NCBI GenBank assembly: GCA_037447605.1
Contig: CM074805.1
Location: forward strand, 2,521,051 to 2,585,050
DNA from: Zygnema circumcarinatum
Taxonomy: Eukaryota > Streptophyta > Zygnematophyceae > Zygnematales > Zygnemataceae
DNA length: 64,000 nucleotides
Direction: 5' to 3'
Position 1 is the stretch's first letter; every line of letters starts with the position of its first letter. Below the pieces are notes generated by a model. The model searched no databases. It had not been told where the DNA came from and worked only from the letters and a program-made list of their open reading frames with translations. Position numbers and translations under genes: made by a program. This document shows positions 24,901 to 42,165 of the stretch, one piece after another.

Positions 24901-26733
24901 ATTTTGCAGCAAAGACCTATACCATCTATGATTTGTATGTTTACTTTTCCGATGGCAAGATGTAAATGGTTGACTCTGAAGTTTTCTTTTCAGTCCTTTA
25001 GCATCTCGTACACTGAGGTTACTCCTTGTGCTGAGCAGGCGATGGGTCAAGGCTCTGAACATGCGTTTGTGACTGGAGAGACCATCCACACTGCTAGTGG
25101 TGACGGGTGAGTTATAAAACTCCACTTAAAAGTGATTCAATGTATGCCTGTCAAGGCCTCGGTTGATGCACCCTTTAAACTCAAGTTGTTAACGAGTATT
25201 TCGCTCCCACTTGATTGCAGCATCCTTCAACAGACGTACCATTAAGGCTAGAATCTCGCAAAATTACCATGTCTTTTGCATTTTTATCTCACAAACTGCT
25301 GCACCACTTCATCCACAGTCTGTTTCAAGGTCTTTTTGTGCATTCATGTGCTTTCATGTGCATCTTTGGATGCAATGAGCAATTTCTACTGAATAGTGGA
25401 GTTCTATGCTTCCCTTTACCTGCAGAGAGGTGTTGATGGCGCCTTATATAAGGATTTTGTTCTCCTTTTGCTGTCGACGTCAACCAACAGTCTCTCCATG
25501 CTGAGCCGAGGGTGTCTGGGCAGAGGGGCCCAGCGATTGGATGAGCGCCTCTGCTACTACGACATCTTGTCTGCGAGCAACTTTGCTAACCTGCAACCGC
25601 TACGGCAATATGCTGAACATGAGGTATGTCTGCAGGTGTTCCTTCAGAGGTCCTTTCATTACTGCTTTTGGACCGATACGTGTTGTAGAAAGACATAGAC
25701 CATGCAGAAAATCTTCAGATTCTCACCAGTTCTCCGCATGACTCCTGCGATAGCGTTGCCTCTTCTGCTGCAGGATCTCATCACATGCGTAGCTCTCTTC
25801 CCTCCAAATCCGAACATTTTCATGTCTGGCTCAAGAGACTGCACTGTCAGAGTGTGGGATCGGCGTACTCCATCTTCAGTAGGCAAGCACAATCTTTCCA
25901 CTATATTGCCGATTGAGCACTTGTTTGGAAGCAGAAACAGATTTCCATGATTTGTGTTTTAGACTTGAGGAAATATATATTTGGAGCCCAGGATGTGGCT
26001 TCTGCAGGATGTCCTTTGCAAAGTGCAGGTGTCCATGACGTTATTGTATTGCTCTATTGCTGTGCCTACTCCTGAAGAAGGATTTTTTCTGAAGTTGAGC
26101 CTGTTTGAGCATGGCAGGTATGTTTGGAACTGTCACAAAGACTGGGCGAGTGCAGGCCCATGATGGCATGATCACATGTTTGGATGCCAATGACAGCGGA
26201 GCCATTCTGTCTGCGGGAATGGATACTCGCGTGCTGCGTTGGGACTTCCGCACACTTTCCACTCCGGTAAATGAACAAAATCACAACATTTGCCAAAAAA
26301 CATATCCGAGGAGGATTTTTCACTACTGTCAAACTGCATAGAAATGCGCAAAATGTGTCAATGATGATTTTCACCCCTTTCTAGTTCACAAGCAGGTAAC
26401 AAAACCGTAATTCAAGCAAAACCGCAACTAATACATTCGACTTAGTCTTGCCTATGCCAGGGAGGCAGCAGTCCTCTGTCCACCCTCCAATTGGACGACA
26501 GCGCTGTGCTCAAAGTGGCCTTGGGGGGTGGCCCTAGCGCCGCCGCTGTGAGCACCCTGCGCGGCCTCTACATGGTGGACCTATCGGGGCCGCGGCCCCT
26601 CGCCCGGCCCGCGGACGTGTTCAAGGACGGGCGCAGAATAGGGCGCTACCACGACCTCAAGTGGGCGCACTCGAGGAAGACGCTCTTCGCCGCGGGAGAC
26701 GACATGCGCGTGGACGTCTATGCGTGCAATTGA
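18926..26733 (+). CDS. Protein with helical N-terminal half and C-terminal WD40 propeller
   Basis: It starts MKLFIEVEINADEIPLATEL. Early exons (18926-18999, 19557-19707, about 19990-20090, 20709-20821, 21187-21282, 21486-21712) encode amphipathic helices such as DHVKARDIGKLFHTLVSRLE, ASRMDFFAHAEAFAALVNLE and ENRCAAITMLGKTVELCLQQ, resembling ARM/HEAT or MIF4G-like helical repeats. From about 22970 the protein becomes a WD40 propeller: ESYLGHRNTIFAMSYG, GRLVSGGKDGTLVVWGPDGQ, HYACSMDIHPNHHTLLVCGV, GSRDCTVRVWDRRTPS and LSAGMDTRVLRWDFRTLS. It ends AGDDMRVDVYACN before the stop at 26733. Exon edges between 21.7 and 25.8 kb are tentative. I do not recognise the family. It could also be two adjacent genes, although no second promoter or internal stop region is obvious. 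Confidence 0.6.
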
Positions 26734-27853
26734 CCCCTGCGCTGCCTGCCGCTCACTATTGGGGGTGTAGAAATAAAGCCCATTCGTGCCCAGAAAGGAG
26801 GCAGTCTGAAGGAGCTCGCTGCAAGGTCAATAAGGGCATGCAATGGGGCAGTGCAGTGCTTGCGCCCTGCACTATGTGGGAAGAATATTGTACGTCCTCT
26901 CACAACAGGGAGTCTCTGAGGCTTAATTGGTTTTCTCCACGTCACAGGCTCCACATGTGTGTGTGTGTTCCACTTGGCCAATGATTGTACCATGTCTTGA
27001 CGTGGAGTGATGACGAAACTTGCGGGCTCTCCAGAGTCGGAGCCAATCCTTCATCGTGTATTCATCAACAGAAGCGGATCGAAGATTTCAGTTTAGGGGG
27101 GGGCTGACCAATGAATTGGGAAAAAAAAAAAAAAAAAAAAATCTGACATTCGAGTGTATTTTTGCTATTCAACTTTCAAAGGCGATCAGCTTTTCAAAAT
27201 CTGATGGGCGGGTAAGGCCCCAAACGCAACCGTGGCGAAGCCACTGGTCATCAATGAAATAGTCTTCAGAAGGTCAATGTTGTATCTACGTCTGTGTTTA
27301 ATTTCATCAGGCTCGTTCCAAACTGACTCGGACTTCAAACCGGTGTGCCCCACAAACAGCGTTGAACTCTGCCTGCCGTACGCGCTTTCAAGGCGCCGTT
27401 AAACTATGTGTGTTTCGTATGTCTACAGTTGGCTCGGTCTCTAGCCTCAAGGATTTGACAGATGAAGTGCGGCCAAAAGTGGGGAAGAGGAGGAAACCAC
27501 AGGAGAAAAGAGGGTAGGAGATACAGAACGGACTGCAGGAGGACAAACGGTAAGAAGGGAAAATGAGGGGAGAGAGAGAGAGGGAGGGAAGGGCTGATGC
27601 AGAGCGATCGCGGAAACTGTAGACATAGATGCAAAATGAACAAAGACGCGTACAAGGAAGTCGTTTTTGCTTGAACTTACTAACTTAAAGCTCATGGTTA
27701 CTACAACTTGGAGACTTAAAAAGCCTACGCACGTCTGCAACAGTCACAACTCGTCCTCAATCTTATTAGGAAGATCAGATAGGCGACCATCTATTAATAA
27801 AGTGAATGCGAACTCTGAACCCTTAAACCCCTAAACCCCTGAAACCCTAAAAC
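26734..27853. other. Convergent gap between WD40 gene and CDT1
   Basis: No gene is visible. It holds a 21-base A run (27121-27141), a purine-rich stretch (27470-27600) and a telomere-like AAACCCCTAAACCCC sequence (27819-27853) that would lie in the CDT1 3' UTR. Confidence 0.5.
27819..27853. repeat. Degenerate telomere-like CCCTAAA repeats
   Basis: The sequence reads CCCTTAAACCCCTAAACCCC, then TGAAACCCTAAAACC, related to the plant telomere repeat CCCTAAA. It lies immediately downstream of the CDT1 stop on the CDT1 strand. Confidence 0.6.
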
Positions 27854-30816
27854 CTAACCTAGACCTGCCTTGACAGTACTCACTAAGCGTTTCCGAATGG
27901 AGACAGCATTAGCGCCTCCCTGTAACCTGCATCAAAACAGCAAAAAGACATTGTCAATATTCATCATCCATGGGGAATCATAAGATGACTCTTGATGCTC
28001 AGAACAATTTAAAGTTTTTTTTCTTTGAGAAGTGAGTCAGCACCTGTAGAGAAGGTCACCCTTCAAAGATGGCTTCACAAGGATGAGATCCGGTGCAAGC
28101 TCCAATAGGAGGTCCAGCTGTGCTTCTACCTCATCTGCAAACACCAAAAAGAAACAAACAAAAGAAAAACAATATGAAACTCCAATCATTCTCCACTACG
28201 GTAACGTATTCAACAAGTTGAACCTCGAGTCACTTTCCGACCCACTGACCGACCCAAAGATTCAAAAGTTCAAGGTTTGAATGTCAGGTACCTCGATCAG
28301 TCAGCTTCGTATGTGTGGCGAGAAGGCGCTGAACTAATTCGTGGTGTGACATAACTGCTTTCCCGAGACCCAAAAAAGTTGTCCTTATCATATCCAGAAG
28401 GTAAGGGAGGCCGGCCACTCGCTTCCTTCGAATCCGTTGGGACTGCACTGCAGCTGAGTTTTCATGCGCTATACGCACTTCACTCCGTTGAACCTGCAAA
28501 TTTCAGCAAAGGGTCACATGGATACCTGCAAGCACACCGCAAGAACTTTGAAAATCCCCAAAAACTGACAATTATCATCTCTTTTTGAAGCCGCTTACCG
28601 ACTGGAGGAGGTCTTTCGGAAGGCTTCGTAGTATCTTTGCATCGCTATCATCTCCATCCACGAGAGTGGAAGCGCTTTCATGGCTCCCTTGGACTGAACT
28701 AAAACGTTCCCCGTGAACTTTCCTTCCTATCTCGCCTCCTTCTTTCTCAGCCCCATTGCCCTGCCTGCCTGCGCATGATATCGATGTCTCTTCTTCGCAA
28801 GTAAACAAACACCTAGGTTTAACTCCCCCAAGAGTTTGGGCTTTTCCTTCACTAGCGGAAGTTGGTAATGCGTCGACAAAATCAAGATTCAACTTCCGCC
28901 GAGTAGCTCTAAATGGGGAAGCAGAATTAGGGATTGGCTTGTGATTTGGGCTTGCGGGAGCCTCTCCTTTTTTCGCTCTGCTTCCAGAGGATGGAGAAGC
29001 AGAAGTCATTGCAGATTTGGAAGGCGAGCAAAGGTAAGGAGCGGGAGTTTTTGGGGGGGACGCGAGAAAGCAGTGGCTGGTAATAGGGGGAGCTATTGGA
29101 AGTGCTGCTTGCGGGATGTCATCAGCCTGTCAGACAAAAGAGCGCGGCAATTTTTTTAGGAATAACTGCAGTTTCCTTAGCAGCCACTGATGTAACTTAA
29201 TGACTAAATGCGTTATGACGACTTGAAAGAAGCCAATTTTAGTGCCCACCTCGGGAATCGTTGCTGCCATTTCCAGCAGTCGTGAACGGAATTCAGCTTT
29301 CCTTTTCAACATGAGCCCTTCGTCCCTTCCACGGCCGCTCGATAAGCCATCGCCGCTGTTCCCTTTGCCGCTGCCCTTTGGTCCATTGAGAGGGGTTGTG
29401 AGCTCCACTCTGAGTTCCCAATGGCTTGAGCAGTCTGCTGACGTTGCATCACGTGTGAGAACAGGCTCCAATTGGAGAATTTCCGGGTAAATGGCCTTCA
29501 ACTGCGCCAGGTGTTGCCTTAAGAACCGTCTGCATAAGTCCAAGTTCAAGTCTACTATCAATGATTCGAAATGCCATAACTCAACCGGGCCTTCATTTAG
29601 TTTTTTGCAGACATTAAAACAGAAATGCAGGAACCGATAAGGAAAATTCTGAACTTGACTGTTTGAATGTAAGGAACCCCACATAATTGAAAGGGGTAAT
29701 TTGGTTAAGCCAGGGGGCTTTACCGGCCAGTCATCTCCTCCACCGGTTTACAGATGCTTTCAAATGTCGTCAGCTGCCGGCGGCTGCGCAGGAGAGCACA
29801 AGCCATCTCTACCGCCCCATAGAGTATCTCAAGATGCATATACCTGTCAAAAAAAACAAACAGAAGGGAAGCAGAAGTCATATCAACGGTACAAAAAACT
29901 TTCGAAGGAACACCTGCTGCTATGAAATGAAGCCTTGGAACTTCTGTTCTCTCTACTTCCTACAAGATGCAGACACTCACGATTGCGGAACCTCGTTCGA
30001 CGCCTGCCGCTTCACCCTCCTTCCACTGTCCCCGGCAATTCCTTCAGACTCAACAAAGCTCCGCTTTGAAGATGTAGGCGTGCCAAGTTTCTCCTTCGTA
30101 TAAATGAGGTCCACTCTCTCCTCTTTTTCCTTGCGACTGCTCTCTTCACCCTTCTCATCTAAAGTCGACGGAGATTCCAACATTGGAATGTTGACTGCTG
30201 CCGCAGCCGCCATGCGCGCCCCCCGGCTCTTGAATCTATGAGAATCCTCGCTTGTAACCTGAGCCCTATGCCAAGAAAAGGTCCTGCCATGGCTTCCCCC
30301 TTCGCTGCTAAGCTTACGTCCATGGCTGCCATCACTTCCCTCACCAATTCCCTTCTGTTCTCCTTCCACTTCATCCTTCGCAGATTCTAATCTCCCTTGA
30401 AGATTTCTGGGATTAGGAGGGGAGAGGAGAGAGGGAGAGGAAGAAGCAGCCGCTGTGGGAGCAGAGGCCTCCTCATATACTAAGCTCCTCCTTAAAGTCT
30501 TCATGTCTTCGATACTACGCGGCTGCTCCTCAAGCTGCCAGCTCACACGCTTTCTCACTGCAGGCTCCTCTGTTTTCGCCCTTCTTTTCTGAGCGGGTCT
30601 TGGCCCTGAAAATGCTTCATCCTGTGCGCCGGCATTCGACAAATCCAACTCATCTTTTTCAGATTGCGGGGACGGGTCCCCCAAGTTTGAAAAGGGAGAG
30701 TTCGAAGAGCCCACGAGCAGCTCGCCACGTGGCCTCGCAGCATTTGCCCCCTTCAGAACGCGCCTCCTCTTGACAGCTGGCAGGAAATCGGTCATGGCTG
30801 GCTGCTTGCTCGCCAT
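27854..30816 (-). CDS. CDT1: CDT1 DNA replication licensing factor
   Basis: Seven phase-consistent exons (30816-29981, 29843-29724, 29529-29250, 29126-28599, 28493-28292, 28134-28044, 27926-27854) give 709 aa. CDT1 loads the MCM helicase at origins together with ORC and CDC6 in G1. The N-terminus carries KQPAMTDFLPAVKRRR, which matches a PIP degron (Gln5, Met8, Thr9-Asp10, Phe11, basic residue at +4) of the kind read by CRL4-CDT2 on PCNA. It is followed by a disordered Ser/Lys/Glu-rich region. The geminin/MCM-binding winged-helix part is recognisable (YMHLEILYGAVEMACALLRS, TTFESICKPVEEMTGRRF, RQHLAQLKAIYPEILQLEPV). The C-terminal winged helix contains LPYLLDMIRTTFLGLGKAVM and EVEAQLDLLLELAPDLILVK. 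The ATG at 30816 is chosen because it places the degron at residues 5-16. It is divergent from the FHA gene. Confidence 0.9.
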
Positions 30817-30894
30817 GGCGGATCCCAACAGTGGTCGGGAGGCTGCTCCGCTAATGCTGCTGCTGCATCACACGGACAGAGAGAAGGGTCGAGG

Positions 30895-31000
30895 GGGTAA
30901 GCGCGCCCCCGCGAGCGAGAGGGAGAGAGTGGGAGAGAGAGGGAGAGAGAGGAAAAGAGGGAGAGGGGGAGGGGCGGGCGCGCGAGAGAGAGAGCCGTTC
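30895..31000. repeat. GA-rich purine tract near the CDT1 5' end
   Basis: Almost pure purines on the plus strand with GAGAGA and GGGAGAG units, about 100 bp upstream of the CDT1 ATG, so a CT-rich tract on the transcribed side. Such tracts are common in plant 5' UTRs and GAGA-type promoters. Confidence 0.6.
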
Positions 31001-31089
31001 GGAGGGACGGTGCAGGAATTTTCTGCGCTGCCCGCGGAAGCAAAATTTTTCTGTCGCCAAATGGGGGAACGAACGCCAGCGGCCCCGTG

Positions 31090-31099
31090 CCACGTGGCA
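31090..31099. promoter_or_regulatory. Palindromic G-box in GTGCCACGTGGCAC
   Basis: A 14-bp palindrome centred on CACGTG about 275 bp upstream of the CDT1 ATG. A second GCCACGTGGC lies inside the CDT1 first exon (30724-30733). Confidence 0.55.
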
Positions 31100-31515
31100 C
31101 CCTCTCCGTCCCCGGGTCCCAAGATACGCAGGAACGGACAGATCCGTGACGCCATCTGCCGTAGGCGTCCGTACGTTTCGGACCATACGGCTGCCGCCGA
31201 CAGCGGACGGAGCGGAGGAGGTCGTCGTTTCCGAACCACATTTGTCGTATAGTCCAACCGAAGCCGTTGTCGGCGTCGTGCCGTCGTCCTGCGAGTGACG
31301 TACAGTTCGTACTTTTCGTACAGTTCGTGACGGACGCGCCGCACCGACACGGCCTGCGTGCCTGCCTGCCTGCCTGCCTGCGAGAGCGAGGGGAAAGGTA
31401 AGAAGAAAGGGCGCATCGCCAGGCATCCGTAAATAAGGTAGTTACCGTAAATATCGTAAATAGCTTATTTATGGGTCAGTTTTTTTTCCTTCGTGGTTCC
31501 ACATTTTGCCTTTAT

Positions 31516-31554
31516 CCATGTACATTTGATGGCCTCGCCATCGCGAGTTCAATG
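31516..31554 (+). repeat. 39-bp dispersed repeat, copy 1
   Basis: The core ATTTGATGGCCTCGCCATCG holds a 6-bp stem (GATGGC/GCCATC) with a 3-base loop. It differs at two positions from the copy at 48038-48076. A third, inverted copy is at 56465-56496. Confidence 0.75.
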
Positions 31555-32356
31555 AAAGTTTGCGCGTCAGTTTTTAACCTTGAATCAACGACCCAGTTGG
31601 GTCAAAACCTCGCATAGATCATCCAAAAGTCTCCATTTCTACTTCCATCCATCATGAATTACTCCAAATAGCCTTCTTACCAATTCACCATAGTTTGGAA
31701 ACCTCCTCACAAAAACTAAATTCTAAATCATAACCTCCAAAGGTTTAGGATTTGGTCACAAAAACTAAAACTAAAATATGAATTGAAATTGGAAATGAAA
31801 TAAAAAATAGTTTTACTCCCTTGTTGTGGCTTCTAGCCTGATCCAGACGGCTCTAAACCTATTGCAAACCACTCAAGAAGACCTTTAAAGAGCATTCAGA
31901 CTATCAAAAACTGCTTGCAATGAAGAATGCCTTGCAACAAATAGTCTGTCAAACGCTTTCGAAACGCGTCCCATCCAATTATTGAAAAATCTGACTCGAT
32001 AGTAGCAATGTTGGGAAATGTTGAAGCAATGTCTCCGCAAAATTTTCTCAACATTGGAAAATTTTCCCCAATGCCTGCAGCATTCCAGCCTGCAAAAAAG
32101 TCTGTTGTTGCATCGCAGGCAGACAGACAGACAGGTAAACAGGCCGGCCACAGGAAGCAGCCAGGCAGGCCCCACGCGCCAAACAGGAGGCAGGCTGCAA
32201 GCAGGGCGGCTACATTGTCCGTACATGTACGGCTAAGCCCTTACAGTACAGTTGTACAGGACTGTAGACCAATACTGCGATATATCGGCAGGGTCACGTT
32301 CGTACAGTACGGCCTTGTACCTGTGGTCCCGTCACTTTGAGCATTTCGATAAAGTC

Positions 32357-32470
32357 ATGTCCGCCCTGCGGAGAATGGAGGAGCTCCGGTTTAGGGTTAG
32401 CTCCGAAGGGGAAAGGAGGAGGCGCAGGCTCTGCTTGAGCCAGGCCGCGAAGAGGCTCGCAACCATGTGA
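32357..32470 (+). other. Possible upstream ORF, 37 aa, Arg-rich
   Basis: ATG to TGA, starting MSALRRMEELRFRVSSEGER and ending 48 bp before the FHA-gene ATG. The peptide is strongly basic. If it lies in the leader, it would act as a uORF. It could instead belong to a separate first exon. No transcript evidence is available. Confidence 0.35.
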
Positions 32471-32518
32471 TCTTGGGACGCTTATATTCGTGTAGGGTTA
32501 GGCTGGATTGTGGGAACA

Positions 32519-39059
<6,541 letters not shown>

Positions 39060-40844
39060 AGCGGACGGCCATGGGCCCCACGGAATGTACGAAATGTTCA
39101 GTAGAAACAGACAGACAAGGGGCCAAGGCAAGCTGAGCATTCCTTCGGCTGCTGCTGTACAGCATTGCGTCGCCTCCATCTCCGTTTTTCTTAAGGAAAA
39201 GGAACTTTTTTTTTTAGGATGTCTGAAAAACTCTTTTTGGACATATTGTTCATACGTGGTACGGTCACTTGGTTTTGATTTTTTTAAAAGAACAATAATG
39301 ATGTCAAGGCTCTCCGCAAAAGGTTGAGCAAATGATGTGAGCGCTGCTGAGAACCATTGCATGGATTCTGTGTTTCCTTGCGAGCTGCCAGTGAGATGAC
39401 CGCCAGTCAGAACCTCCCAATGTACCTCTCACCCATATTTATTTTATTATTTTTTTAATTCTCAGCTTGCTCTACCGTCTTTGGTGCGTTGTGTGGATGC
39501 TTCGACGAGAGCCCGAAAACACACGACTGGTTGAATAGAAGTGAAAAATGCTGGTCTCACAATTCGCTCTCACGTGTACAGATTGCATATCAGACATCAC
39601 CAAGACGGCTTTTGGTCGAGATCAGCCTGCCAGCAACCGATCTTATTTAAACAAAATCAAGCACAGGAGCTACAAACTATGAGTAAAGGCAGCAGCGTAG
39701 ATTTAATGGAAAGGGAGAGGGCTTCAGCCAGAAAACGTTCTCGCTGCAGCAAATGCTCATAGGCACAGTGGACCCAATGCTGTTCAGCATACATGATCAA
39801 CCATTTTGATAATTTTGGTGCCACAAAAACGGAAGGAGCACATATGGGAGGCAGGAGATCTTCAAATCAATCTGTATGCAGTGTCCAGAACGAGTCCGCG
39901 GTAAACTTCCAATTCATCAACACAAGTTTCACCAGCAGAAGTGGTACAATACATAAAATGGAACTTTCAGAAGTATATATTCTTCATGTCCCATTCATAC
40001 GATTTCCATTCATTCTCATCATCCTCTACACATTCTCTTTTTTCTACTTCCCTTCTGTCCTCTCCTCTCGTTCCTCTCTCCATTCCCCAGGGGAAGGGGA
40101 AGGGAAGTGGAGGGGAAGGGGAAGGGAAGTGGAGGGGAAGGGGAAGGGGGAAGGGGAGGGGAAGGGGAGGGGAAGGGGAGGGGAAGGGGAGGGGGAAAGG
40201 GGAGGGGAAGGTGAGGGAAAGGGGAGGGGAAGGGGAGGGGAAGGTGAGGGGAAGGGGAAGGGAAGGGGAGGGAAAGGGGAGGGTTAGGGTTAGGAAGCTG
40301 AAAGGCTTCTTTGTCTGCCTGGGGAGGGGAGGAGAGCAGAAAGGAAGAATTATGGGCAAATTATGGAACAAGGAGAGGACAAGATCTGGCTGCTTTGCAA
40401 AACCAGCATGAGCATGAACATACCAAGGAGGTGCTGCAAAAAACCGGCAGAGAGAGAGCCAACCAACAGGAAAAGAAAAACACATTTGTTCTTATGAAAG
40501 AAATACAATTGAGGACTCATAAACCAACGCGACGACTGCACAACATTTCCTGCGAACGCTTTATTGCACTCTCATTGAAAAAAAATCAAATGAAAAATGA
40601 AAAATGAAAAATGCTAGTCAGCCAGTTCCATGTTTAGCTACACTCTTGAACTACACTTTGAAATTGAGCAACGATGGAAACTGCAAACATAATGATGTTG
40701 CAGCAAAAAAATCGCACTCAATCTCCCAAAGTCTGAGCAAACTAAACTGAAACTGAAGCTGAAGCTGACGTAGACACGACTAATGAAGGAATGCAAAAGT
40801 GCAAACACTGTACATCAAAATGCAAAATTGACGTGCAACTAAAA
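39060..40844. other. Convergent gap between FHA gene and 41-kb gene
   Basis: No gene is supported. It contains A/T-rich 3' UTR-like sequence, a purine minisatellite (40088-40285), a short telomere-like GGGTTAGGGTTAGG (40281-40294) and short CTGAAG/AAACTG direct repeats (40740-40865). Confidence 0.5.
40088..40285. repeat. Purine minisatellite (GGGAAGGGGA-type units)
   Basis: About 200 bp of imperfect repeats of GGGGAAGGGGAGGGGAAGG-like units, ending in GGGTTAGGGTTAGG. The strand asymmetry (all purine on the plus strand) would allow triplex or G-quadruplex structures. Confidence 0.8.
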
Positions 40845-41149
40845 CTAAAACTGAAGCTGAATCTTCCCATTCGCTTTGGAGCTTTCGAAAGGCGTCTCTT
40901 TTGCTCGCCACATATTGTACGCCTCCAAACAATCTCTCTTGAATTCCTCCGCAGTCTTCAGCTTCGCTGACTCAACCATTGCTTTAAACTCTCAAGGACA
41001 GAGCGGACACTTGAGGTTGCGGCCATCCTTACATGGCAAAAAGACCCCTCTCGGGTCACTCCACATGGGATGAAGTGGTTTCACCGGAGTTTTCAGCGGT
41101 TTCGGGGCAAGTCCAAATTCACGTGCCAGCCCGAGAAACGATTCCTCTC
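40845..41149 (-). pseudogene. Out-of-frame and TGA-interrupted C-terminal coding continuation
   Basis: Downstream of a GAGAG sequence (41145-41149) the coding-like frame shifts. The new frame reads ESFLGLAREFGLAPKPLKTP, then PMWSDPRGVFLPCKDGRNL and KCPLCP, then an in-frame TGA (40992-40994), and continues EFKAMVESAKLKTAEEFKRD, CLEAYNMWRAKETPFESS until a TAG at 40845-40847. Removing two bases of GAGAG would restore continuity with the upstream frame (DWDRE-ESFLG). It looks like a formerly continuous C-terminus with a 2-bp insertion and a nonsense codon. Sequence error, recoding or a true short protein are alternatives. Confidence 0.5.
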
Positions 41150-42047
41150 GCGATCCCAATCATTCAACCTTTCACGAATAGAAGCTAATTCAGCTACTTC
41201 TTGCCATCCTTTTTCATGCTTCATTCTCCAAGAGGAGAAGCTTTGCGGAATGGGATTTGGCAAATTTACTGCCATTCGCCTTTCCACCTCCCGAGTACTA
41301 CTGTGGCGGCGGCTGTATTGCGGCTCACGAAACGCCAGTTGGCTCGCACTGAACACTGATGAGTCACGGAAGCCGGACTGCCTGGCACTAAATGGCGGCT
41401 CACGGAACGCCAGTTGGCTCGCACTGAACACTGATGAGTCACGGAAGCCGGACTGCCTGGCACTAAATGGCGGCTCAGGCTCAGGCTCATACAGCCTGGA
41501 CTGCCTGGTATTAAATGGCGGGTGAGGCTGATAGAGCGGCGAGTAATATGCGGGATCTGTCTTCACGGTCGGGGGAACCTGTATTGCCAACAAGAGACAA
41601 CAAGCGCCACATTAGTCCAGCATATGCATACCAACCCAAAAAACTCATCCATACAAAAGCAAGCACCAAGGCAAAGAACTTTTTGATGCTAACAACCCTA
41701 AAAACAAAAGGCTTGAAATCTTTATAAGGTGCAGCAGGTCATACCCGGCGAGGAATGGCTAACTCCCTTGCGAACTCCTTGTGCAGCCAATCCACAACGG
41801 AAAGGTATGTCTTTCCGACTTCTTTGGCGCCCACACCCAGCCAGAACCAAGCCGTGTCCAGCAAGCTGTATCCAAGATTTTCCAAGACGACCAGCCACGG
41901 GACACTGCAAAAATCGAAGGCAAGGACTTCAAGCTGCGTGCGGGCCGCTACAGCAGCCTTCAACCCGCTGCTTAGCGCTGCTGCGAGCAGTTGCATCGCT
42001 TGCAGCCATAAGGCGCACAAAGCAGCTGCAGCCTTCTGCACGGCCAT
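41093..42047 (-). CDS. Unknown protein, two exons, probably truncated
   Basis: Exon 1 (42047-41745) encodes 101 residues, MAVQKAAAALCALWLQAMQL then a mostly hydrophobic helix-forming part (VPWLVVLENLGYSLLDTAWF, WLHKEFARELAIPRR). Exon 2 (41578-41093) starts VPPTVKTDPAYYSPLYQPHP and includes a tandem repeat of a 25-residue unit containing FSARQSGFRDSSVFSASQLA. It then reads REVERRMAVNLPNPIPQSFS, WQEVAELASIRERLNDWDRE before a stop at 41093. The intact frame gives 262 aa. The sequence directly downstream in another frame looks like its original C-terminus. No family recognised. It is divergent from PARN. Confidence 0.55.
41320..41469 (-). repeat. 75-bp in-frame tandem duplication
   Basis: Copies at 41320-41394 and 41395-41469 differ by one base, and a partial third copy follows at 41470. 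The period is 25 codons, so the duplication keeps the frame of the protein on the minus strand. Near-identity indicates a recent event. Confidence 0.9.
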
Positions 42048-42165
42048 GGATGAGCAACAGAGAGAGAGAGAGAGAGAGTGAGAGAGAGAGGGTGAGGTGA
42101 GTGAGGGAGAAATGATGGCCCGGGCTGGAGGGCGTGGCCTTGGGGTGGGCCCCGGGCAGCCCTGA

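Larger units (their letters stand above)
30817..32518. promoter_or_regulatory. Divergent region between CDT1 and FHA gene
   Basis: 1.7 kb containing a GA-rich tract (about 30895-31000), a G-box (31090-31099), CGTACAGTTCG-type GTAC motifs (31300-31330), a (CTGC)n run (31355-31382), an AT-rich middle with the 39-bp dispersed repeat (31516-31554), a (CAGA)n run (32120-32135) and an upstream ORF (32357-32470). Confidence 0.55.

Noticed and set aside
30792-31426. Overlapping long minus-strand frames upstream of CDT1
   Set aside because: Low-complexity translation of GA and CTGC repeats. The CDT1 ATG with its PIP degron fixes the real start at 30816.
39967-40485. Gly/Arg/Lys-rich frames over the purine minisatellite
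   Set aside because: Simple-sequence translation with no splice context or start.
40992-40994. Selenocysteine codon
   Set aside because: Land plants are known to lack the selenocysteine machinery, no SECIS-like structure was recognised, and a second lesion (frameshift) lies nearby. A nonsense change is simpler.
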